Below, piece after piece: positions 1 to 6,853 of a stretch of 64,000 bases of DNA (its first letter is position 1; each line of letters opens with the position of its first letter). The DNA lies in the NCBI RefSeq assembly GCF_016809835.1, contig NZ_JAFBIL020000006.1:248001-312000 (forward strand). The letters run 5' to 3'. Source of the DNA: Massilia soli. GTDB lineage: Bacteria; Pseudomonadota; Gammaproteobacteria; Burkholderiales; Burkholderiaceae_D. The translations under genes and the position numbers were made by a program. Under the pieces are notes generated by a model. The model was not told the origin of the DNA and searched no databases. It saw only the letters and a program-made list of their open reading frames with translations.

Positions 1-480
1 GCCGCCCAAACCGGCCACATGGTGTTCTCGACGCTGCACACCAACGACGCGCCGTCGACGCTGACGCGCCTGATGAACATGGGCGTGGCGCCATTCAACA
101 TCGCCTCGTCGGTGATCATGATTACCGCCCAGCGCCTGGCGCGCCGCCTGTGCACCTGCAAGCAGCCGGCCGACACCAGCCGCGAAGTGATGCTGGCGGC
201 GGGCTTCCGCGACCACGAGCTGGAAGGCGACTGGAAGCCGTACAAGCCGGTTGGCTGCGAGCGCTGCCTGGGCAGCGGCTACAAGGGCCGGGTCGGCATC
301 TATCAGATCATGCCGATCACTCCGGCGATTGAAAAAATTATTCTTGCGCACGGCAATTCGATGGAAATCGCGGCGCAGTCGGAAGCGGAAGGCGTCAAGT
401 CCTTGCGTCGTTCAGGCCTGATGAAGGTCAAGCAGGGATTGACCAGCCTGGAAGAAGTGCTCGGCTGCACCAACGAATAG
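1..480 (+). CDS. pilB: Type IV pilus assembly ATPase PilB, C-terminal fragment (5' end outside window)
   Basis: The reading frame is open from base 1, so only the last 159 residues of the hexameric cytoplasmic ATPase that powers pilus extension are present. The fragment begins inside the GspE/PilB core with TGHMVFSTLHTND, the conserved His-box region after Walker B. A zinc-type cysteine pattern follows (LCTCKQ and GCERC), then GSGYKGRVGIYQ, typical of PilB. The stop lies 11 bp before pilC, which fits co-transcription as pilB-pilC. The N-terminal domain and Walker A are not visible. Confidence 0.95.
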   Translation, partial: AAQTGHMVFSTLHTNDAPSTLTRLMNMGVAPFNIASSVIMITAQRLARRLCTCKQPADTSREVMLAAGFRDHELEGDWKPYKPVGCERCLGSGYKGRVGIYQIMPITPAIEKIILAHGNSMEIAAQSEAEGVKSLRRSGLMKVKQGLTSLEEVLGCTNE

Positions 481-491
481 GAAACAGAACC

Positions 492-1718
492 ATGGCAACG
501 TCACAAACGAAAGCGGCCGGCGCGGTCAAGGAAAGCGTCTACGTCTGGGAAGGCAAGGACAAATCCGGCAAGACCGTGCGCGGCGAACTGCGCGCCGGCG
601 GCGAAGCCATCGTCAACGTCACCTTGCGCCGCCAGGGCGTGATGGTGACCAAGGTCAAGAAAAAGGTCCAGCGCAGCGGCAAGAAGATTACCGACAAGGA
701 CATCTCGATGTTCACGCGCCAGCTCGCGACGATGATGAAGGCCGGCGTACCGCTGCTGCAATCGTTCGACATCGTCGGCAAGGGCCACGCCAACCCGTCG
801 ATGGCCAAGCTGATCATGGACCTGCGCAGCGACATCGAGACCGGTACCAGCCTCAACAACGCATTCCGCAAATACCCGCTCTACTTCGACCCGCTGTTCT
901 GCAACCTGGTCGGCGCCGGCGAACAGGCCGGTATCCTGGAAGACCTGCTGACCCGCCTGGCGATCTACAAGGAAAAAACCATCGCCATCAAGGCCAAGAT
1001 CAAGTCGGCGCTGATGTATCCGATCTCGATCCTGGCGATCGCCTTCGTGGTGACTGCGGTCATCATGATCTGGGTGGTGCCGGCGTTCAAATCGGTGTTC
1101 CAGAGCTTCGGCGCCAACCTGCCGGCGCCAACCCTGATGGTGATGGCGATTTCCGAATTCTTCGTGCAATGGTGGTGGCTGATCTTCGGCGGCATCTTCG
1201 GCGCGGTGTACTTCTTCTTCCAGGCCTGGCAGCGCTCGCTCAAAGTGCAGCGCTTCATGGACATCACGCTGCTGAAAGCGCCGATCTTCGGCTCGGTGAT
1301 CCGCAAGGCGACGATCGCGCGCTGGACCCGCACCCTGGCAACCATGTTCGCCGCTGGCGTGCCGCTGGTCGAAGCGCTCGACTCGGTCGGCGGCGCGGCC
1401 GGCAACGCGGTCTACCTCGACGCCACCCGCAAGATCCAGAATGAAGTCTCGACCGGCACCAGCCTGACCTCGGCCATGCAGAACGCCAACGTGTTCCCGA
1501 ACATGGTGACCCAGATGGTGCAGATCGGCGAAGAATCCGGCTCGCTCGACGCGATGCTCGGCAAGGTGGCCGACTTTTACGAAGAAGAAGTCGACGAAGC
1601 CGTCGGCGCGCTGTCGTCGCTGATGGAACCGCTGATCATGGTGATTCTTGGCGTGCTGATCGGCGGTTTGGTAATTGCGATGTACCTGCCTATCTTCAAG
1701 CTCGGCTCGGTGGTCTAG
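492..1718 (+). CDS. pilC: Type IV pilus inner-membrane platform protein PilC
   Basis: This 408-residue protein is the inner-membrane platform on which PilB and PilT act to insert or remove pilins. It shows two T2SSF domains (about residues 70-195 and 275-400), each starting with a helix such as FTRQLATMMKAGVPLLQSF or WTRTLATMFAAGVPLVEAL, and three membrane segments near 175-195, 225-245 and 380-402. Length matches the family. The start follows AGGAAACAGAACC-ATG. In most betaproteobacteria pilD follows directly. Here pilC ends at a strong terminator and pilD is about 10.9 kb downstream. Confidence 0.96.
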   Translation: MATSQTKAAGAVKESVYVWEGKDKSGKTVRGELRAGGEAIVNVTLRRQGVMVTKVKKKVQRSGKKITDKDISMFTRQLATMMKAGVPLLQSFDIVGKGHANPSMAKLIMDLRSDIETGTSLNNAFRKYPLYFDPLFCNLVGAGEQAGILEDLLTRLAIYKEKTIAIKAKIKSALMYPISILAIAFVVTAVIMIWVVPAFKSVFQSFGANLPAPTLMVMAISEFFVQWWWLIFGGIFGAVYFFFQAWQRSLKVQRFMDITLLKAPIFGSVIRKATIARWTRTLATMFAAGVPLVEALDSVGGAAGNAVYLDATRKIQNEVSTGTSLTSAMQNANVFPNMVTQMVQIGEESGSLDAMLGKVADFYEEEVDEAVGALSSLMEPLIMVILGVLIGGLVIAMYLPIFKLGSVV

Positions 1719-1745
1719 GGCGGTCGGTCGCGCCGCGGCAGCGGC

Positions 1746-1777
1746 AATGGGGCCGGCACGTCGGCCCCATTTTCTTT
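1746..1777 (+). terminator. Rho-independent terminator after pilC
   Basis: A perfect 10-bp stem (AATGGGGCCG, 1746-1755, pairing with CGGCCCCATT, 1762-1771) with a 6-base loop is followed by TTTTCTTT. It would end pilB-pilC transcription before the convergent GGDEF-EAL gene. Confidence 0.85.
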
Positions 1778-1820
1778 GGCTACAGCACCGTTACGTGTGG
1801 AATGGCGATCCACCGCCACT

Positions 1821-1850
1821 CGTCGTTCCCGCGGAAGCGGGAACCCATAC
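1821..1850. repeat. Short palindromic intergenic repeat (GTTCCCGC-GGAA-GCGGGAAC)
   Basis: Arms at 1825-1832 and 1837-1844 form a perfect 8-bp inverted repeat, preceded by CGTC and followed by CCATAC. Relatives occur at 15186-15256 and 26127-26155. This copy lies between the convergent 3' ends of pilC and the GGDEF-EAL gene. Confidence 0.75.
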
Positions 1851-1877
1851 CCAGTCCGTATTCGCGGGGGAGCGCGG

Positions 1878-3626
1878 CTATCTTTCGACCAGCCAGGCCA
1901 CCAACGCCTCGGTCGTCAGGGGACGGCTGAACAGGTAGCCCTGCCCTTTATCGCAGCCAAGTTCGCGCACCACGGCGGCCTGCTCCGCGGTTTCGATGCC
2001 CTCCGCCACAGTCGACATGCCCAGGCTGCGCGCCACCATGACGGTCGCTTCCACCAGCGTGCGGTGGTGCGGGCTGGTGTCGACCTGGCTGACAAAGCTG
2101 CGGTCGATTTTGACTGTGTTCACCGGCAGCAGGTGCAGGCTTGACAGCGATGAATAGCCGGTGCCGAAGTCATCCAGCGCCAGCGTCACCCCGAGCGCCC
2201 TGAGCGCATGCAAGCCGCTGGTCACCGATTCATCCTGTGCGGCCAGGCTTTCCGTCACTTCCAGCTGCAGCGCCCCGGCGCTCATGCCGTACGCCGCGAG
2301 AATCTCCTTGACCGTGTCGGCCCATCCCGGTTTCGCCAGCTGGGCGCGCGACAGGTTGACGGCGATCAGGCGAGGCGCCCGTGCACCGAGTTCGGCCTGC
2401 CAGCGCATGAAATCGCGGCAGGCGCGCTCCAGCACAAAGTCGCCCAGCGCGCCAATCAGGCCGCTCTGCTCGGCGATGTCGATAAATTCGATCGGCGACA
2501 CCAGCCCACGCACCGGATGCTGCCAGCGCACCAGCGCTTCAACGCCGGCCGAATAATCCGGACCGTGATCGCCGCGCAGGCCAACCACCGGCTGGTACAC
2601 AACGAACAGCTGCTCCTGCAGCAAGGCCACGCGCAAATCGGATTCGATGTCGCCACGGCGCGCGCTGCGTTCGCGCATTGCCGGTTCGAATACCAGCGCG
2701 CGGCTGCCGCCATCGCGCTTGGCGTCGGCCATCGCGATGCTGGCGTCGCGCAGGATCTCGTCGGCCTCGGCGGCGGCCGCATCGGCCAGCACGATGCCCA
2801 TGCTGACCGGGCAGCTGATGCTGTGGCCATCGACGCGGTAGGGATTGCCAAGCGCCTTGAGCAGGCGCAGCGCGACACTGTGGACGTCGTCGGCGCTGCG
2901 CATCCCGTCGAGCACCACGACAAATTCATCGCCGCCGATGCGCGCCGCCATCTGGGCCGGACCGGATACGGTGAAGATCTGGTCGGTGGGCGGGCGCAGC
3001 GTGGTGCGGATGCGTTCGGCGACCATCATCAGCACCTGGTCGGCGGCGCCATGGCCGAAGGCGTCGTTGATCTGCTTGAAGCGGTCGCAATTGATGAACA
3101 GGACGGCGAAACCGGCCTGCTGGTCCACGCTGCCGCGCTCCAGGATGCGCTGCAGTTGTTCCTGCACCGCGCGGCGGTTCGGCATCTGGGTCAGCGCGTC
3201 GATGCGCGCCGCACTGTCGAGACGGCGCGCCAGCGTTTCCTGCTCGCGCCGCACTTCTTGCGTGACATCCGACAGCGACGCCATGATGCGGCCGCCGTCG
3301 ACCTTCAGCAAGCTGACCGACAGCACCTCGGTGCCGCTGGCGGCCGAACGCAGGTGGCGCAGGTCGACCCGCAGCGCTTCGCAGATCACGCCGGAACTGG
3401 CGGGAAAGGCCGCCGCCATCGGCTGCAGCGTGGGCGCCACGCCGGACAAGACGTCAAACAGGTTGTCCAGGTTACCGTCGGGTGCGAGCGGCATCAGGAG
3501 ATTGGACGACATCGGGTTGAGCATTTCGATCGTCCCGTCGAGGGCGATCTGCACCAGGCCGATCGGGGCCCGGTACAGGAACTGCATCAATGCCTCGTAT
3601 GCGTCGGCATGGTCATTCATGGTCAT
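1878..3626 (-). CDS. PAS-like/GGDEF/EAL cyclic-di-GMP turnover protein
   Basis: A 582-residue cytoplasmic protein with no membrane segment. Order: N-terminal PAS-like sensor (about 10-125), GGDEF domain (about 140-305; GGDEF at 231-235), EAL domain (about 320-575). The EAL domain keeps the catalytic set: E363 of EAL, N424 (VNLS), E456 (EVTE), D485-D486 (DDFGTG), K506 (VKID) and E542 (AEGIE), so phosphodiesterase activity is likely. The GGDEF motif is intact, but no RxxD inhibitory site precedes it. It is the last gene of a pyp-GGDEF-GGDEF/EAL operon, 9 bp after its partner. The first 120 residues resemble those of that partner. ATG at 3620 is an alternative start. Confidence 0.93.
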   Translation of the reverse strand: MTMNDHADAYEALMQFLYRAPIGLVQIALDGTIEMLNPMSSNLLMPLAPDGNLDNLFDVLSGVAPTLQPMAAAFPASSGVICEALRVDLRHLRSAASGTEVLSVSLLKVDGGRIMASLSDVTQEVRREQETLARRLDSAARIDALTQMPNRRAVQEQLQRILERGSVDQQAGFAVLFINCDRFKQINDAFGHGAADQVLMMVAERIRTTLRPPTDQIFTVSGPAQMAARIGGDEFVVVLDGMRSADDVHSVALRLLKALGNPYRVDGHSISCPVSMGIVLADAAAAEADEILRDASIAMADAKRDGGSRALVFEPAMRERSARRGDIESDLRVALLQEQLFVVYQPVVGLRGDHGPDYSAGVEALVRWQHPVRGLVSPIEFIDIAEQSGLIGALGDFVLERACRDFMRWQAELGARAPRLIAVNLSRAQLAKPGWADTVKEILAAYGMSAGALQLEVTESLAAQDESVTSGLHALRALGVTLALDDFGTGYSSLSSLHLLPVNTVKIDRSFVSQVDTSPHHRTLVEATVMVARSLGMSTVAEGIETAEQAAVVRELGCDKGQGYLFSRPLTTEALVAWLVER

Positions 3627-3635
3627 GTGCTGTTG

Positions 3636-4976
3636 TTATCGTGGGTGTTGCGCGTCTGGGTCTGCCGACCAGCAGCTGGTGCGATTGCGGCCGCCGTTCT
3701 TGGCGCGGTACAGCGCCTGGTCGGCGCGCTTCATCAAGGGATCGAGGCTGTCGTCGGCGCCATCGAGGATGGCGATGCCGGCGCTGACCGTGTAGGCCAC
3801 GGCGACGCCGTCAACCATCGCCGGCTGCGCCGCCACCAGTGCCAGCACCCGCTCGGCGCCGGCCAGCGCGCCGGCCTGGTCGGTCGAGGGCATCAGCACG
3901 CCGAATTCCTCGCCGCCGGTGCGCGCGACGATATCGACCTCGCGGAAGGCCGCGGTCAGCACCGCGGCGAAATGGCACAGCACCTGGTCGCCGCCGGCGT
4001 GGCCATGGCTGTCGTTGACCGACTTGAAGTGGTCTAGGTCGAACATGACCAGGGCGGTCGGGCGCGGCACCCGTTCGGAGCGTTTGAGTTCGAGCTCGGC
4101 CTGCTCGAAGAAGGCGCGGCGGTTGCCGATGCCGGTCAGGAAGTCGCAAAATACCGCGCGCTGGCGCGCTTGCGTCGCTTCGCGCTTGTCGGTGATATCG
4201 CGGATGATCAGGCAGTACGCCGCGTCCTTCAGTCCTTCGGCGTCAACCAGCGGCGCGGCCGCGTCGCGGTCCGGCAGCGGCGCCAGCAGCGCGCTGCCCC
4301 AGAACCGGCTGCCGTCGGCGCGCTGGCGCGTTCCCTCTTCCATGCACCAGCCGTTGCGGTCGGCCTCGTGCAGGCGGTCGAGCAGCCCGGCCTCGGTAGT
4401 CGCGTCAGGCGCCGAGAACATCGAGAACGGCTTGCCGATGACGTCGGCGGCGCTAAAGCCTGTGACCCGCCCGATGCTGTCGTTCCAGCCGCGCACGCAG
4501 CCGGCGGCATCGAGCCCGATCAGGGCGTAGTCGGTGATATTGGTCAGGATCGCGTTGAGCCAGGCGTCGCTCTGGCGCAGCTGGCGTTCGCGCTGCACCT
4601 GCTGCGTCACGTCGCTGAGCACCGCCATGATGCGCAGGTGATCGAGCTTGACGATGGTCAGCGACAGGATCATCGGCTGCGCCTTGCCATGTGGCGCGGC
4701 GTTGACCGGAATCTGCAGCGCGTCGCAGATGGTGCCGCTAGGCGGCGCGTAGCCGGCGCACATCGGGCGCAGGTCGGGGGCCACCGATTCGAGCGCCGCG
4801 AACAGGTTCGACAGGTCGCCGCCGCGCGCCAGTGGCATCAACAGCTGCGCCGAGATCGGATTGATCATGCTGATGGCGCCGTCGATGTCGGCTTGCACCA
4901 GGCCCACTGGCGCAAGGTACAGGAACTGGATCAGCGCTTCGTGCTCGAGGCTCATGCCTGGCATGGGATCGTTCAT
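3636..4976 (-). CDS. PAS/PAS/GGDEF diguanylate cyclase, coupled to the PYP gene
   Basis: A 446-residue soluble protein: an N-terminal PAS-like domain (10-125) homologous to that of the next gene, a second PAS domain (about 135-265, including VRGWNDSIGRVTGFSAADVIG), and a GGDEF domain (270-435). The signature is GGEEF (354-358) with the canonical inhibitory site R345-E-V-D348 five residues upstream, so it should synthesise c-di-GMP with product feedback. The start was set at MNDPMPGM because the upstream stop and this ATG share one base (TAATG), implying translational coupling to the PYP gene. A longer in-frame start would run antisense-like through PYP in another frame and was rejected. Confidence 0.93.
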   Translation of the reverse strand: MNDPMPGMSLEHEALIQFLYLAPVGLVQADIDGAISMINPISAQLLMPLARGGDLSNLFAALESVAPDLRPMCAGYAPPSGTICDALQIPVNAAPHGKAQPMILSLTIVKLDHLRIMAVLSDVTQQVQRERQLRQSDAWLNAILTNITDYALIGLDAAGCVRGWNDSIGRVTGFSAADVIGKPFSMFSAPDATTEAGLLDRLHEADRNGWCMEEGTRQRADGSRFWGSALLAPLPDRDAAAPLVDAEGLKDAAYCLIIRDITDKREATQARQRAVFCDFLTGIGNRRAFFEQAELELKRSERVPRPTALVMFDLDHFKSVNDSHGHAGGDQVLCHFAAVLTAAFREVDIVARTGGEEFGVLMPSTDQAGALAGAERVLALVAAQPAMVDGVAVAYTVSAGIAILDGADDSLDPLMKRADQALYRAKNGGRNRTSCWSADPDAQHPR

Positions 4977-5365
4977 TAATGACGCTGCACGAGCACGTAG
5001 CGGATCGCCGCGCCGGGAGCCGCCAGCAGGCGCAGCGCAACCTTCACCGGCCGCATGCGCAAGGTCAGCACGTAGTCGATCGTCGCATCGAGCGCCTCGC
5101 CGGCGTCGAGCGCGTCGTCGAAACGCTGCGCCACCATGAAATTGTTCATGCACGGCGCCACCACCGTAAACAGCGGCTGGCCAAGCACCCGAGCCATGCC
5201 CAGGCCGGCCGCATCGGACTCGAACTGGTTGTACTGGCATACCACGGTATCGGCGTCGAATCCAATCACGCCAAAGCCGAGCTGGTCACGCTCGGCGTCC
5301 GTCATCGCGCCGAGCGCCGAAATCACATCAGGGGAAGAAAAGACGGGCAATTCGCGCTCAGACAT
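4976..5365 (-). CDS. pyp: Photoactive yellow protein (PYP) family blue-light photoreceptor
   Basis: A 129-residue single PAS-fold protein, close to the 125 residues of Halorhodospira halophila PYP, alignable nearly end to end. The chromophore cysteine is C72 in VVAPC (PYP C69). The hydrogen-bonding pair is Y45 and E49 in QYNQFES (PYP Y42, E46). A Met in LRMRPVKV matches M100. PYP T50 and R52 are replaced by A53 and L55. The start MSERELPVF was chosen for CCCGGAG 8 bases upstream; the longer open frame upstream lacks similarity. A 4-coumarate--CoA ligase is divergent and two c-di-GMP genes follow. In known PYPs the p-coumaryl thioester isomerises under blue light. Confidence 0.88.
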   Translation of the reverse strand: MSERELPVFSSPDVISALGAMTDAERDQLGFGVIGFDADTVVCQYNQFESDAAGLGMARVLGQPLFTVVAPCMNNFMVAQRFDDALDAGEALDATIDYVLTLRMRPVKVALRLLAAPGAAIRYVLVQRH

Positions 5366-5540
5366 ACATAACTCCGGGTGATCTTGAGAACTACAAATAC
5401 TATGTTGCAGCCTAGAAACTGATCGTGACATAGGACGTGTCGCAGTGTCAAACGAGCGGACTGATCGCGTCACACAATCGTCCAAGCCGTTGCGCGCTTG
5501 ATACAATCGCTTCCCCTATCGCGCCTCCTGGAAGACAGCC
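5366..5540. promoter_or_regulatory. Divergent control region between pyp and the coumarate ligase gene
   Basis: This 175-bp gap must hold the promoters of both the pyp operon (minus) and the ligase gene (plus). On the plus strand TACAAT (5502-5507) is a plausible -10 about 34 bases before the ligase start, but no good -35 is visible. The pyp ribosome-binding site CCGGAG lies at about 5373-5378 on the minus strand. No clear operator palindrome was found. Confidence 0.4.
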
Positions 5541-6776
5541 ATGCAGCCAGTAACGAGCATCAATGGCGCCGTGCCCCGCTGGTGGGACGACGGCGCCGCG
5601 GTCCGCTTTGTCGCCGACCTGGTGGCGGCCGAACTGGCCCGCCTGCGGCCCGGCACGGCGTTGCCCGCGTTGCCATGGCCGCGCAGCTGCGACCTGGCGC
5701 GCGACCTGGGCGTCGATTCGCTGGAACGCATGGCGCTGGCCAGCGCATTGTCGGCGGCGCTGCAGTTGCACCGCGCCGGGGCCGGCGACGCGCTGGCCGC
5801 CGGACAGACCATCGGCGCGTGGGCGGACGCCGCCAGCGCCGGCCTGGCCCTGCATTCGCACGAGATCACCTTCCGTACCTCGGGCAGCGCCGGCCAGCCC
5901 AAGCCTTGCCCGCATACGCTGGCCTCGCTGTGGGCCGAAGTCGGCGAACTGGCGGCGCTGCTGCCTGGCCACGCGCGCATCCTGTGCGCGGTGCCGTGCC
6001 ATCATATTTACGGCTTCCTGTTCTCGATACTGCTGCCGCGCGCCCTCGGCCTGCACCCTGACGCGGTGCGCGATGTACGCGCCGCCTCGCCAGGCATGCT
6101 GGCGCGCGAGGCGCGCGCGGGCGACCTGGTCGTCGCCTATCCGGACTACTGGCGCGCCGCGCTGGCGGCAGGGCCATTCGCGCCCGGCGTCACCGGCGTC
6201 ACTTCGACCGCACCGTGCCCGCCCGGACTGGCGCAGGATCTGGAAGCGCATGGCCTGGCGCGGCTGCTGCAGGTGTACGGCAGCTCGGAAACCGGCGGCG
6301 TCGGCTGGCGCGACAGCCACGCGCAACCATTTACCGCCTTGCCGTACTGGCGCCGCGATCCCGACGACGCGGCCGTGCTGCTGCGCAGCGGCGCCGGGGC
6401 CGGCAGCTACCCGCTGCAGGACGTTCTGGCGTGGCAGGGCGAACGCCAGTTCCTGCCGGCCGGGCGCATCGACCAGGCGGTGCAGGTGGGTGGCATCAAT
6501 GTGTTCCCCGAACGGGTGGCGCAAGTGCTGCGCGCGCACCCCGCCGTAGCGGCGGCGTCGGTACGCCTGATGCGCAGCGACGAGGGCAGCCGCCTGAAAG
6601 CCTTCGTGGTGCCGCATGCTGGCGCGCAGTCGCCGCAACTGCTTGGCGCAGAACTGCGCCAGTGGGCCGCGGCGCGCCTGTCCGGCCCGGAACTGCCGGC
6701 CGCGATCGCGATCGGCGCCGAGCTGCCGCGCAGCGCCAGCGGCAAGCTGGCCGACTGGATCATCGATGCGGCCTGA
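5541..6776 (+). CDS. pcl: 4-coumarate--CoA ligase, PYP-activation type
   Basis: A 411-residue adenylate-forming enzyme, shorter than plant or general acyl-CoA ligases (about 550). The core has P-loop TSGSAGQPK (113-121), YGSSETGG, GRIDQ, QVGGINVFP and catalytic K402 in SASGK. Short enzymes of this type form the PYP-associated 4-coumarate--CoA ligase family, which makes p-coumaroyl-CoA for attachment to the PYP cysteine. The divergent PYP gene 175 bp away supports this over a general acyl-CoA ligase. Residues 51-62 read DLARDLGVDSLE, resembling a phosphopantetheine site with S60. The substrate assignment rests on context and family, not on substrate-pocket residues. Confidence 0.87.
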   Translation: MQPVTSINGAVPRWWDDGAAVRFVADLVAAELARLRPGTALPALPWPRSCDLARDLGVDSLERMALASALSAALQLHRAGAGDALAAGQTIGAWADAASAGLALHSHEITFRTSGSAGQPKPCPHTLASLWAEVGELAALLPGHARILCAVPCHHIYGFLFSILLPRALGLHPDAVRDVRAASPGMLAREARAGDLVVAYPDYWRAALAAGPFAPGVTGVTSTAPCPPGLAQDLEAHGLARLLQVYGSSETGGVGWRDSHAQPFTALPYWRRDPDDAAVLLRSGAGAGSYPLQDVLAWQGERQFLPAGRIDQAVQVGGINVFPERVAQVLRAHPAVAAASVRLMRSDEGSRLKAFVVPHAGAQSPQLLGAELRQWAAARLSGPELPAAIAIGAELPRSASGKLADWIIDAA

Positions 6777-6853
6777 CGAACGGACATAGATAAAGAATTA
6801 AGTTTCCGCATGCCACTAGGGGTATACTTCGCCTCAAGCAATTTACGGCCCCT

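Noticed and set aside
2208-4037. 609-codon plus-strand frame over the GGDEF genes
   Set aside because: Antisense to two genes with intact catalytic motifs; no ribosome-binding site and low-complexity composition.
4976-5506. Longer PYP start at 5506 (176 residues)
   Set aside because: The extra 47 residues show no similarity to PYP, and the ATG at 5365 has a good ribosome-binding site and gives the family length.
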